A stretch of 64,000 nucleotides of DNA from Haloterrigena turkmenica DSM 5511. Lineage in GTDB: Archaea > Halobacteriota > Halobacteria > Halobacteriales > Natrialbaceae. This document shows positions 8,408-17,075 of the stretch, piece after piece (positions within the stretch are counted from its first letter, which is position 1; each line of letters opens with the position of its first letter). The notes under the pieces were generated by a model that worked only from the letters and a program-made list of their open reading frames with translations, did no database searches and was not told where the DNA came from. Made by a program: the position numbers and the translations under genes. The stretch lies in contig NC_013745.1 of the NCBI RefSeq assembly GCF_000025325.1, forward strand, positions 186,001 to 250,000, read 5' to 3'.

Positions 8408-8929
8408 CTACCTTTGATCGGTGACCGACCCGTCGTCGGTGTCGTCGTCCTGATTCGCGTCGGGGCTCGTCCGTGGATAGAAGTGGTCCCATGACTGGAC
8501 CTGCGTCTCGGAGATAATCTCGGAGCTGTTGATTGTCATGCCCAAGTCCGCCAGTTCGTTGCGGATGTCTTCGATCTCTCTGACTGAACCGGCGACGATC
8601 TCGACGTGGATATTCCGTTCGCCTCCAAGCAAATCGCGGGTGGTCACCACACCGCGAATGTCGAGGATCTGTTCGGCCATCGATTTCAGGTTATTCGGAT
8701 TGACCGTGCAGACGAACATGACGTGGAGGGGGTAGCCTGCTTCCTCGTAGTCGATCTCAGGGTAATAGCCGCGGATCACGCCCTTATCTTCGAGTTTGTC
8801 GAGGCGATTCCGGACTGTCGTGGAAGTCACATCCACCTTCTCGGCGATCTCCGTATCGGTCTGGCGGGCGTTGAGCTGGAGCTGGTGCAAGATGCTCCGG
8901 TCCACGTCGTCGAGTGGGGTGTCGTCCAT
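8408..8929 (-). CDS. Lrp/AsnC-family transcription regulator
   Basis: The 173-residue protein from the ATG at 8929 (MDDTPLDDVDRSILHQLQLN) has an N-terminal AsnC helix-turn-helix (ARQTDTEIAEKVDVTSTTVRNRLDKL). A RAM-type ligand/oligomerisation domain follows (GYPLHVMFVCTV ... LGGERNIHVEIVA). The C-terminal tail is Asp-rich. Haloarchaeal members respond to amino acids or act as global regulators; the effector is unknown here. The longer frame to 9019 is less likely because family similarity begins at MDDTPL. Confidence 0.9.
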   Translation of the reverse strand: MDDTPLDDVDRSILHQLQLNARQTDTEIAEKVDVTSTTVRNRLDKLEDKGVIRGYYPEIDYEEAGYPLHVMFVCTVNPNNLKSMAEQILDIRGVVTTRDLLGGERNIHVEIVAGSVREIEDIRNELADLGMTINSSEIISETQVQSWDHFYPRTSPDANQDDDTDDGSVTDQR

Positions 8930-9103
8930 ACGGTGTCCTTGGACGAGGCGACTGAAAAGTCCGCATGGGCCCTTTACTAGCATAGATTGAAGCAGTCCGT
9001 CCGATAACTCCGCATGCATAGTTACCGCTCAGTACAGAACAAGTAGTGTGCGACCTTTTCAATGAAATAGCTATTTGGAAAACATGATTCTAAGAGACGA
9101 TTT

Positions 9104-9542
9104 TCAACCTATGGAGAGTGACATTTGGTCGCCATTATTATCATGCCGTGCGCCAACGCTGAGGGCTAGCGCAGCGGTTAACAAGCCCACTGCCGAGGCC
9201 ATGAAAAACCATCCCAACCAGAGGCCAAAGACGGAGATACCTACGTTAACAAGTGCAGCTCCCCATGTTATGCATCGGTGGTTGGTCCATGTAGCAATTC
9301 CGGATAGCGACGAGGCCTAAGAGGAGAGTTGCCCAGAAGAACAGCGTGGACGCGTTGCCACCAGCATTCCCGACAAGGTAGTCGATACCAGCTATACATC
9401 CTTTGGCACCTCCACTTGTCTGATGACACGAGACTGAGCCGAATGCACCCATTAGATAGAGAAATCCATATGCACCAGCCAGACCGGCCAACCCAGCAGC
9501 GATTCGGGCAACACGTATGAGACCGACCGTTGTATTAGCCAT
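9104..9542 (-). pseudogene. Frameshifted four-helix membrane protein
   Basis: From the ATG at 9542 (MANTTVGLIRVARIAAGLAG) the frame runs through helices FLYLMGAFG and TLFFWATLLLGLVAI, then meets a stop soon after. In the neighbouring frame, from about 9293, a natural continuation appears: GIATWTNHRCITWGAALVNV, FGLWLGWFFMASAVGLLTAA and a polar end with a stop at 9104-9106. A single-base shift near 9293 therefore splits one protein of roughly 145 residues. The family was not recognised. The rest of the sequence is well kept, so the damage is recent or a sequencing error. Confidence 0.6.
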
Positions 9543-9630
9543 ATAGAACAAGACTTAGTGTCGGATATTTAATATTATCCTGATAAGTGCGTGCTCCTCT
9601 ATCAAAAGAACCACGGGCGTGCTATGTCCA

Positions 9631-9930
9631 TCAGCGGCTCACCGCTATCGATACTTTGGCGTTCTGATAGCGGTGGAAGTCACCTTCCACGCCCTTCGGA
9701 AGATAGGCGTTTCGAGGCTTCCCACCGGTACCTATAGTGTCTTTGCCTTCAGGAATGCGAAGACGATAGTGCTCCCCGCCGTCGGTGCGTTTGACGTACT
9801 TCGGCTTTACTTGGGGAATTTCAACCGCTCGAAGCCCAACGTAGTCACCCAACTGGATGGTGTCAATGACTGAAATGGGAACGTCGAAGTGGCATTCAGG
9901 ATATCCGTTTCCAGACTCATCGACATGTGG
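9631..9930 (-). pseudogene. Tyrosine-recombinase (integrase) fragment
   Basis: The stretch from about 9640 to 9850 encodes VGLRAVEIPQVKPKYVKRTD, then YRLRIPEGKDT and GGKPRNAYLP ... DFHRYQNAK. This is the middle of the catalytic domain of haloarchaeal XerC/D-like integrases, including the Arg of the GLR box and the Lys of the beta-hairpin. The HxxR and Tyr region is absent. The sequence upstream (YPECHFDVPISVIDTIQ) does not look like integrase. It is a relic of an older integrated element. Confidence 0.5.
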
Positions 9931-9956
9931 AACGACACCGTAATCGACGCGTCGAA

Positions 9957-10841
9957 CTATCGCCGAAAAAGGGACCGAATAGCACCCCGTAGCCGATACA
10001 GTTCAGAGATACGTTGCGGGGTACCAGTCTCCGACCCCGACTCGGGATCGTCCCTCATGTTGTCTGACCGCCACGCCGGAAGGTCAACGGGGAGGTTCGA
10101 CGCGGCGACACCGGAAATCACCCCCATCGAGGACGCTAGCACGGCGATTTGCAGTTCGAATCGACTAAAATCTAGCGAGTCGGACTGTAGGAGCGTCCAC
10201 ACCATTCCGGAAACGAACAGCACCACTCCGGCGACGGTCAACCACTTGTCTGCGACGGACAAACCGTCTTCCCGTTGCGTGAGTCGAACCACGACGACAC
10301 CCGTGACGAAGTGGACGATCCACACCACGAGGAGGGATCCCGCGATTGACAGTGCCACAAACGGGTTCCACGACGGGAGCGTCGACATGAAACTGGCGAG
10401 CAGGTTGGTCGGAACAAGACCGGCGACGAACTGTACGAACGCCCGAAGCACTGTGGCGATTAGGGAGTCGATCACCGCGAGGATCTGGACCGTGAGTCGA
10501 ACCTCGCCGTCGAGGAACGCCCACGCGAGGTCACGAACTAGTTCACTGCCGAGAAGTTCGGCGAGGAGAAAGAGGCCGAATGGCGGAATCACTCCCACCA
10601 CGAAAATCCAGCGTACGACCCACGAAAGGACGCCGCTCCGGGGGACGGTTCGCGCGACGAACCAGACGATAATGGCGAGCGGAACGATTGCAAGCAACGA
10701 TTCCTGGAGGACGCTGAGCGTCGTTTCGAATATGGGCACGGAGCAGTGGACACACTGAAACTGGAACAAGCGTATTGAGAACTTTTCGGCTCCGGAAGTA
10801 AAAGAAAGGGAGCTCCCGTTTCCGGTTTTGATCTTTTGCAT
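9957..10841 (-). CDS. Multi-pass membrane protein of unknown function
   Basis: The 294-residue product has about six hydrophobic segments, for example SLLAIVPLAIIVWFVAR, WIFVVGVIPPFGLFLLAELL, VQILAVIDSLIATVLRAFV, ALSIAGSLLVVWIVHFVTGV and WLTVAGVVLFVSGMVW. The C-terminal tail is polar. No transport or enzyme motif stands out. The start lies only about 30 bp from an IS6-type end, so the native 5' end may have been replaced; the first 35 residues are unlike the rest. Confidence 0.5.
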   Translation of the reverse strand: MQKIKTGNGSSLSFTSGAEKFSIRLFQFQCVHCSVPIFETTLSVLQESLLAIVPLAIIVWFVARTVPRSGVLSWVVRWIFVVGVIPPFGLFLLAELLGSELVRDLAWAFLDGEVRLTVQILAVIDSLIATVLRAFVQFVAGLVPTNLLASFMSTLPSWNPFVALSIAGSLLVVWIVHFVTGVVVVRLTQREDGLSVADKWLTVAGVVLFVSGMVWTLLQSDSLDFSRFELQIAVLASSMGVISGVAASNLPVDLPAWRSDNMRDDPESGSETGTPQRISELYRLRGAIRSLFRR

Positions 10842-10867
10842 TTACACTCCGGTTCCGAGGGGGATGG

Positions 10868-11260
10868 CACTGTCTAGTTTAGCACCTCGGCTGGTGTTTG
10901 TCCGTTGAGTGACTGGTGCGGTCGTTGTGTGTTATAATAGTGTACAAACTGTTCAAGCCATTCTCTGACGCTCGCCTGACTGCCCACCCACGAATTATGG
11001 AAGCGGTCAACTCGCATCTTGAAGGTGTGAAACCACTTTTCGATTAGGTTTCGATCAACGTAGTCGAGCTGACCGCTCAAACCTAATCGAGAGAGCAGTC
11101 AGATAGCCGTAGCCATCGACGAGAAACACGGTGTCTGAGAGATTGTGTTTCTCGGTCAACCGATGCAGGAACGCAGCGGCTGGATCGGTGCCTCGTCGTC
11201 CGAACACTGCGACATCGAGAACGAGCCCATCTTGCGTGTTCCAAGCCGACTGTCTACCGG
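10868..11260 (-). pseudogene. IS6-type transposase remnant with right end
   Basis: The minus strand encodes the C-terminal half of a haloarchaeal IS6-type DDE transposase in two frames: LVLDVAVFGRRGTDPAAAFL ... FLVDGYGYLTAL, then (shifted near 11080) SGQLDYVDRNLIEKWFHTFK ... YYNTQRPHQSLNGQTPAEVL. A one-base insertion separates them. The N-terminal third is missing upstream of about 11260. The terminal repeat GGCACTGTCTAGTTTAGCAC lies just beyond the stop (about 10867-10888). The copy at 52528-53117 is a sister remnant. Confidence 0.8.
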
Positions 11261-11544
11261 TCGCCAGCAACGGCGGCCACGGTGCGGGCGTTCGCCACGA
11301 TCCTGTCCGCTCGGCGAGCCCAATCCCGAAGACGCCGACACCACCTCCCAACCCACTACCCGTTGATAAATCGGCGGTAGCTTGATCGAATGAATAGGCG
11401 ATGTTTGGTTAGAGACACATAAGACGATCTCCTTCTGTCGTTTGTCCGAAACCCTCGGCGTCGCGGCCGCCGGCCTGGTGCACGCTCGAGTTCAAGTTAG
11501 TCCGCTCAGAGGGCGTCGGTCGTCGCAGAAAGGATCAGTGTAGC

Positions 11545-11713
11545 TTACTCATCGTCGCGCGCCTCTTTGTCCCACTGCTCGAGTTCGGTCATGTGCTGTT
11601 CGATTTCGTCCTTCGATGGGAGTTCGGTCGGGTTAACCGAGGAGTTGATATTTCGCTCCTCGCCTCTGGTCCAACTTATCGATTACTGGGATGGTAGCGG
11701 CTGCTGTACCCAT
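11545..11713 (-). pseudogene. Frameshifted small acidic protein
   Basis: An ATG at 11713 starts MGTAAATIPVIDKLDQRRG. In the next frame a coherent acidic end follows: EERNINSSVNPTELPSKDE, then HMTELEQWDKEARDDE, with the stop at 11545-11547. The two join across a shift at about 11660. The expected product is about 57 residues; the family was not recognised. A related start (minus-strand ATG at about 21620, reading MGTATSTVL, with similar upstream bases) suggests a second, more decayed copy. Confidence 0.4.
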
Positions 11714-12495
11714 GACCGTTGTTTTTGCTCGAGTCGACCCCACCCACCCCGCCGCGCTCGCTGTGAGATCAGACTGACGGCCGATCTAGATCGCCCAACC
11801 GCTGTGACGTCGGACCGGGAAGAGGTAGCAATTCTTGCGACGCCGTTTTCTTATTTGCGATTCGTTTACAGGTGAAACGTGCAGCAGCGTCGTCGAAGTT
11901 GCCGAGAACAAGCACCCTTGTGAAGAACTACCCTATCGGAACAAATCCGTCTATAGTACTAGTATACCAGATCGTTCCGATATGGTAGTCTTTGACACGG
12001 TGGAACTAGTTTACGAGATCGACGCCTCTCCGCTGCCGCGATCCACCATATAGGAGGGGCTCGCTGATCAGCAGTCGAGACTCGTACGAAGGATTCAGCA
12101 CTAACGGGCTAATCTCGGCATGAGAAGAGGGCGCAGATCGGTCGCAGTAATCGCCGAGATGTTATCATCACGAGGAGGACAAAATAGCAGAGCGACCGAC
12201 TGTCGGCTTCTATGAAAAACACGACATAGGAAGACCAAGAAGCTGATCGCTCAAGCCGAAGTGTACCTCGACGCCGACGGCGACAGCGGATACAAAACCG
12301 CCGACGGGAAATAGAACACAGCCTAGCCGTGACTGAAGCAACTCTCACTACTATCAACTCAGCGATCAAGTGGTTGTACCGCCGAGAGAACTACAAGAAG
12401 TTTACCTAGGGAATCAGACATCTACTTTTTGACAGCAGTCAAGCAAACAGGGTCAGAGTAGTAATCTGTACTTCCTGCTTCCTGCCATTCTCAGC
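11714..12495. other. Decayed region without supported genes
   Basis: Only short coding-like scraps are visible on the plus strand, such as KLIAQAEVYLDADGDSGYKT (about 12240-12300) and INSAIKWLYRRENYKKF ending in a stop at about 12410. They are in different frames and broken by stops. This looks like eroded plasmid or virus genes; none can be named. Confidence 0.4.
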
Positions 12496-12660
12496 TCATT
12501 TGTCCCTTCCGGTCGGGATGTCAATCTTCCATACCTGTTCAATACGCTGCGCGACCTTGAGCAGCGTAGATCCATCGCTGAGTTAATCAGCGCGGATGCG
12601 CAGCTGGGTGGCGATCTCTCGGTCTTCACCCTTCTCGCGAATAATGTTTTCATCGCTCAT
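12496..12660 (-). pseudogene. Small protein with in-frame stop
   Basis: From the ATG at 12660 the frame reads MSDENIIREKGEDREIATQL and RIRAD, meets TAA (12583-12585), and continues in the same frame with LSDGSTLLKVAQRIEQVWKI ... GRDK to the stop at 12496-12498. The charged, helical 54-residue product is antitoxin-sized, but I do not recognise its family. It overlaps the end of the preceding small gene by 11 bp, as in an operon. Confidence 0.4.
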
Positions 12661-12832
12661 GTCTCAGTTCCCTTCCGTTTGTGACCCCGAGCGTTCCGTG
12701 CCGGTCATGTAGATAATATCGAGACGAATCTACTTGGATCCACTGTGCATTACCACCATCATCTGCAGTCTGCAAGTTGTCACCGAAGTCGAAGTATTCC
12801 AGCTCGGTATGATCGTGGACCCTCGACCGCAC
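12650..12832 (-). CDS. Short hypothetical protein
   Basis: The 60-residue frame contains LEYFDFGDNLQTADDGGNAQ followed by WIQVD, loosely similar to the short haloarchaeal DUF7331-type proteins that end in an AWIQSD-like motif. The start and family are uncertain. It overlaps the next small gene downstream and may be a working partner or another relic. Confidence 0.3.
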   Translation of the reverse strand: MRSRVHDHTELEYFDFGDNLQTADDGGNAQWIQVDSSRYYLHDRHGTLGVTNGRELRHER

Positions 12833-12908
12833 AGCTGATCACCACGCCTCGTCCGGCCTGTGGATTACCAGCCGGCTCCGGATCGGGATGTAGACATGAC
12901 CGATGTTT

Positions 12909-13043
12909 TTACTCGATCACCACAGGCTCGCCGCAAACAGGGCAGACGGACCCATTCTTTTTACTTTTGATTTCAGACTGTTTACCCGTCCATCCACAGA
13001 TTGGACACTGTACTGGATCGGATCGAGACACAGGACACAGGGG
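12909..13043 (-). pseudogene. Zinc-ribbon fragment
   Basis: The minus strand reads DPVQCPICGWTGKQSEIKSK, then NGSVCPVCGEPVVIE and a stop at 12909-12911. This is a clear CxxC/CxxC zinc ribbon of about 40 residues. There is no ATG; only a GTG about six codons before the first CxxC could start it, and an in-frame stop lies at 13044-13046. It is either a minimal zinc-ribbon protein or the end of a lost gene. Confidence 0.4.
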
Positions 13044-13149
13044 TCATTCGTCGCCGGGCCAAAAAGCGTAGTGTCTGGATCGAACACCTGTTGATACTCG
13101 ACGAGTTCTGCTCACTACGTGCGGCTACTGAACGCGAGCTGGGTAACCG

Positions 13150-13656
13150 ATGAGCCGTTCGAGTCAGTCTCGGCTCGCTGTCTCAAGACAGGCTGGCGAT
13201 CGGTCCGAGACAGTCGTTCTCGAAGCAGTTCCAGGATTTCGCTATGTTCCGGATTCGGAAGCGAGCCACTACGACGCGATCGCCGAGGAGCTCATCGAAC
13301 CGAGCGAGCAGCTGCCGTTCGTCGGCATCGTCGTCCTTGAGGAAGGGACGGCGGTCGAGATCAAGTCCGTCTCCGTCGTCTACGGCCAGCAGCAGCGACG
13401 GGGCCGGTTCCAGCCACGGCGGGGTCAGCACGAGGCACTACTCGAGTCCGGGGGTGTCTACCTGTTCGCGATCTGTGCGCCCCACGATCGCGACCTGATC
13501 GCCATGAAGGTCGTCCCCGCGAGACAGGTCGATCATCTCATCGACGGCGTTACGAACGGCTGGCGATCGGCGGGCGAAGACCGCAGCGAGGAGTACGTTC
13601 AGTTCAGTTGGGCTCGCGTCTTCAACCCCGACGAGATTCTGGAGGGATCGCGATGA
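13150..13656 (+). CDS. Provirus-type protein, possible PD-(D/E)XK nuclease fold
   Basis: The 168-residue protein has a strand-turn-strand VGIVVLEEGTAVEIKSVSVV whose E-x-K fits the second half of a PD-(D/E)XK nuclease site. It continues with GRFQPRRGQHEALLESGGVY and LFAICAPHD, a pattern seen in restriction-like and Holliday-junction-like folds. The family is common in haloarchaeal integrated elements but uncharacterised. It overlaps the next gene by 4 bp (ATGA). The enzymatic role is inference only. Confidence 0.5.
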   Translation: MSRSSQSRLAVSRQAGDRSETVVLEAVPGFRYVPDSEASHYDAIAEELIEPSEQLPFVGIVVLEEGTAVEIKSVSVVYGQQQRRGRFQPRRGQHEALLESGGVYLFAICAPHDRDLIAMKVVPARQVDHLIDGVTNGWRSAGEDRSEEYVQFSWARVFNPDEILEGSR

Positions 13657-13940
13657 GCGTCGATCGTGACGATCGCGACCTCGAGGCCGAGCTGGTGAGC
13701 GCAGCTGCTGGTCAGGTCGGGATTCCAGTCGACGCGATTTGCGTGGTGTGGGCGAACGCGGATCAAGCGCGCCGATCCAATAGTGATGGGGCAGCACCCG
13801 CAGATCGATACGGCCAGCCTCAAGGCGACGGGCTGCACGTCGTTCAAGCACGTCTGTCACCGTGCGGTGGCGCGACGTGGTGGAACCCGGTAGCGGTTCT
13901 GACCAGTCTACTCGAGCGAGAGCGTGAGCGGGGTGAGTAG
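13653..13940 (+). CDS. Small provirus-type hypothetical protein
   Basis: The 95-residue product starts at the ATG at 13653 that overlaps the stop of the preceding gene (ATGA), indicating translational coupling. The acidic N-terminus (MSVDRDDRDLEAELVSAAAG) and a WANADQARR segment are followed by a variable end (ATWWNPVAVLTSLLERERER). No motif is recognised. The third gene of the set begins one base after its stop. Confidence 0.5.
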   Translation: MSVDRDDRDLEAELVSAAAGQVGIPVDAICVVWANADQARRSNSDGAAPADRYGQPQGDGLHVVQARLSPCGGATWWNPVAVLTSLLERERERGE

Positions 13941-13941
13941 G

Positions 13942-15306
13942 GTGTCACAAGTCGAGACGACACCGCACGAGATCGAGGGCCGGTAGAAGTGGCCCGACTG
14001 GGGCCGCGGTCCGTACGACGCGCCCTCGTCAGTGATGCTCGGTCCACTCTTCGAAGGCTACCTCGAGTTGGACGTCGAGATCGACGGCGAGCCGTGGCAC
14101 CTGAAGGTCAGTTACAGCAAGTCCGGCTTCGCGCCGCGGCTGTCAGACGGGATCAACGCGGAGCGACTGTACGAATGGGATATCGTGGGCCGTGGGCGCG
14201 GCGAGCGGAAGGCGTCGTACAACATCTCCCCGCGGTTCCCGAATATGCGTCACTGGGAGAGCGGTGACCCGATACAGCTCCCGTGGGAGAATCAAGTCGG
14301 CGCCGTCGACGTCGAGTTCCACACCAGTAACATCGAACCCGAGCGCGGTCTCGAGTTGCTGCCGGAGTTCTACGCAGCCGTGTTCGAGTACGCAGAGGGG
14401 CGAGTCCATCCCGAGTACTTTCGGACGGACCCGCACTCAGCGAGCCGCATGTGGGCGTACAAGCGGTACGTACGGATCCGTCGCGAGTGGGCGGAAAAGC
14501 TCTCGTCGGCCGGGGTCCTCCAGAAGGTTGCGCACTATCTCTCCGACCTCGAGGGAGTGAAAGCGGAACTCCATATCGACAACGAAGAGGTAGTCAACAA
14601 CCAGAACCGGCTGTTTCTGAATCCCGCGTCAGCGAGTAAGCTGTTGCCGGGCCACACCTACGGGCGAAAGTTCGAGATCTACCAGCTGGCGGATCCGAAC
14701 GCGGTCTCGAAAGATCACCCGTCGTACCACCCGAAGATATAGGTACTGGTGAACAAGTCGATGAACGACAACGAGGCATGGGCGTGGGCCGATCGCCACG
14801 AGGTGACCGAGCAGATCGAGGAAACGCTACTGAACGCGCTCCACTGGGAAGACATTCCGCTCGGTCTCGACGGTAACGGCGTGTACGTCCCAGACGATCA
14901 CTTCGACGCTGTGGCCCGTGACGACCCAGTCGAACTCTACGAGGATCCCACACCGCGCCTCGAGGCGAAGTCGGACCATCTGTTGATGACGACGCTGCGG
15001 GACATGGGCGAGACGGCCCGCGACGTCACAGAGACGGTCGCAACCGACGGCGGCACAACAGTCGACAGTCTCGCCGACCAGCTTGGGAAACACCCCGCGA
15101 CGATCTACCGCGCGATCGAAGATCTCGGCGATGTCCTCGAGCTCGACCAGGGCGACGTGTCGTTTCGCGCTCGGAAGTACCGCGAGGAGTTGCGGGCGCT
15201 CGTCGAGTCGGCCGAGTACGCGATCGAGAGCTACGCCGATCGGATGCAGCACCTCATGGGGCTGGCCGAAAACCACACCTTATGGCGAAAAACAACTACC
15301 CCATAA
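13942..15306 (+). pseudogene. DUF7845-like HTH protein interrupted by two in-frame TAG codons
   Basis: A GTG at 13942 opens VSQVETTPHEIEGR, a TAG follows at 13984-13986, and the frame goes on with KWPDWGRGPYDAPSSVMLGP and a long conserved domain (LELDVEIDGEPWHLKVSYSK). A second TAG at 14740-14742 sits after HPSYHPKI, and the same frame continues VLVNKSMNDNEAWAWADRHE to a helix-turn-helix (TTVDSLADQLGKHPATIYRA). All other codons are sense, and no frameshift is needed up to about 15270. The C-terminus then looks cut short (ENHTLWRKTTTP). Either the gene is decaying by point nonsense mutation or the TAGs are read through. It follows 13653-13940 in one operon. Confidence 0.6.
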
Positions 15307-15472
15307 CATACGGGTTAGACGTTCTCCGTGTTGAATAATAGCATAGATATCCACTGCCGTAATCTACCTAATTCGCTGATAACTACCAATCTGTGTTGGC
15401 CCTATATATTACACATTCTCTTCCTATATATTTTCAATCTATTTCTTCATATTTTTTGTTAGTATAGAAAAA

Positions 15473-15480
15473 TTTAATAA
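15473..15480 (+). promoter_or_regulatory. Probable TATA box of the halocin-like gene
   Basis: TTTAATAA lies 28-35 bases before the ATG at 15508 in a very AT-rich 150-bp upstream region. That spacing would place the transcript start within a few bases of the start codon, giving a nearly leaderless mRNA as is common in haloarchaea. Confidence 0.45.
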
Positions 15481-15507
15481 TGATGAAGAGAAAAGTGTAG
15501 CTGCGTA

Positions 15508-16452
15508 ATGTCGGAAGATAATACAGACGATAACAGTAACTTGAATCGCCGTAAAGTACTCCAATCTTTCGGTGCAGCAAGTATCGCTACGTTCGGAATA
15601 GGGACTGCTTCTGCCTCTAGAGGGCTACGTCGAACGGCAGATAGCAATAACCCCGAGTTACTTGCGGAGTCGGAGTTGAAGAGTGAGTACGAATATGCTA
15701 TGAATGCCGCTGAGGCACAGGAACTTCGTAATACACTTCATGAAAAAGGATTCTCAGCGGACCTTGAAAATAGCGTTGCAATCAAGGTTAACGTGGATGA
15801 ACTCCAACGAACAATAGAGGAATTCGACACCATCAGTGAAGCGGAACAGTTCAACGACCTTAATCCCGTTAGCTTGTTTGTTCCCTTCAGAACTGAAAGC
15901 AATACGGAAATTGCTCTTCTCAATGTGCTTGTCACTGACGATCCGGAAGGAAACCAGGATCGGATAGGTGCTAGTGGCTGGGCGTTCGAAATTAACCCAA
16001 CGATTAATGAAGACGAGGGGACGGTCACATCTCAAGTTGATGTATTGGCGACCAGTCCCGAAACCGACGGAACATTCGCTGCCCAGAGCCAAAGCACATC
16101 ATCAGCCGGAACTGTGACTATTGATCAGTTCACTGATGAAACAGACCTAGGCGAATTAACGGCGAATGAGCCTGCTTCGGACAGAGTTACGTCACAAGAT
16201 GTCAACATCGACGTTGACATCCCTGACGTTATCGGGGCGACGTTCTGTATGGCCGTGCTCAGTAAAATTTGCGACAAGTATGGAGATAGAGTCGCTCACA
16301 GTCAGTGTCTCAACATCTGTTTCAAGACAGGTGCGCCGCACGTCATTGTAGGCTGTTCAGCATTTTGTGTAGCAGCCGTTGAAGTTATCCAAGCGTACGG
16401 TTGCAAACCTTCGGCTAAGTGGCTCTGCGGTGCACTCGGACTGAGCGCTTAA
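15508..16452 (+). CDS. Halocin C8-like microhalocin precursor (Tat-exported, Cys-rich C-terminus)
   Basis: The 314-residue protein begins with a Tat signal (NRRKVLQSFGAASIATFGIG ... ASA, residues about 13-37). A soluble acidic domain follows (about 40-235). The C-terminal block of about 75 residues has eight cysteines (247, 255, 267, 271, 283, 287, 299, 307) and alternates hydrophobic stretches (ATFCMAVLSKIC, GCSAFCVAAVEVIQ). This order matches halocin C8, where the N-terminal part of the precursor acts as immunity protein and the Cys-rich end is released as the peptide antibiotic; that peptide has ten Cys, this one eight. The likely cut is near 231-243. Two membrane PH-domain genes follow. 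The gene is much richer in AT than its flanks, suggesting recent transfer. Confidence 0.7.
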   Translation: MSEDNTDDNSNLNRRKVLQSFGAASIATFGIGTASASRGLRRTADSNNPELLAESELKSEYEYAMNAAEAQELRNTLHEKGFSADLENSVAIKVNVDELQRTIEEFDTISEAEQFNDLNPVSLFVPFRTESNTEIALLNVLVTDDPEGNQDRIGASGWAFEINPTINEDEGTVTSQVDVLATSPETDGTFAAQSQSTSSAGTVTIDQFTDETDLGELTANEPASDRVTSQDVNIDVDIPDVIGATFCMAVLSKICDKYGDRVAHSQCLNICFKTGAPHVIVGCSAFCVAAVEVIQAYGCKPSAKWLCGALGLSA

Positions 16453-16616
16453 CGTCGGCAATAAAAAGCAAATTTTTGTAGCGCGACAACGCAAAACGTC
16501 GGATTCAGCACTCGTAAGTTGTAAACGCGATGGTTATACTATCATCGGTAACGTAATCCCCAATCGTAAAATGGTATCAAGCCAGATGTATTAGATGAAA
16601 TTCAAACGATATCACT

Positions 16617-17075
16617 ATGAAATTGTATTTACAAAATCGAGTACGATACCTTTGGTTTCTCCAGTTAATGCTAGTTGATGTATTCGTCAGTGGTATTTTG
16701 TGGATTGGAAGTGAGCAGTATGAGAGTCTCCCTTCCTGGATACCATTTGGTATGTTCGTCTTGATCGTCTGTATCGGTGCTCCAAACATACTGTTGCGAT
16801 ACCGCTCATGGCGGTTCGACATTGACGATAGAGGGGTCACTATCGAGTACGGGGTCATTCGGAAGCGTCATACATTCGTTCCGATGGACCGCATTCAGCA
16901 CGTCGATACAAATCAAACCCTGTTGGATCGATTGTTCGGTCTCTCGCGGGTCGTAATCCACACGGCAAGTGCATTTGAGTCTGATTTGACAATTCCGGGT
17001 CTGTGTCCCGAACAGACAATCAAAATTCGAAATAAAATTTTTGCGAAACAATCGTCAGACGGTGATGTTGTGTGA
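16617..17075 (+). CDS. YdbS-like membrane protein with bacterial PH domain (bPH_2)
   Basis: The 152-residue protein has two N-terminal membrane helices (YLWFLQLMLVDVFVSGILWI and WIPFGMFVLIVCIGAPNILL). One bPH_2 domain follows (about 65-145: WRFDIDDRGVTIEYGVIRKR, then FVPMDRIQHVDTNQTLLDRL and a FGLSRVVIHTAS strand). In bacteria YdbS/YdbT pairs contribute to resistance to peptide antibiotics, and bPH_2 proteins take part in immunity to or export of leaderless bacteriocins. It is 164 bp downstream of the halocin-like gene, and its stop overlaps the GTG start of the YdbT-like gene (GTGA). I infer a role in immunity or secretion. Confidence 0.75.
   Translation: MKLYLQNRVRYLWFLQLMLVDVFVSGILWIGSEQYESLPSWIPFGMFVLIVCIGAPNILLRYRSWRFDIDDRGVTIEYGVIRKRHTFVPMDRIQHVDTNQTLLDRLFGLSRVVIHTASAFESDLTIPGLCPEQTIKIRNKIFAKQSSDGDVV

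Noticed and set aside
13984-14742. Pyrrolysine or amber recoding as the explanation of the TAG codons
   Set aside because: Other genes nearby are broken by TAA, TGA and frameshifts as well, so ordinary decay is the simpler reading; kept only as a check under findings.
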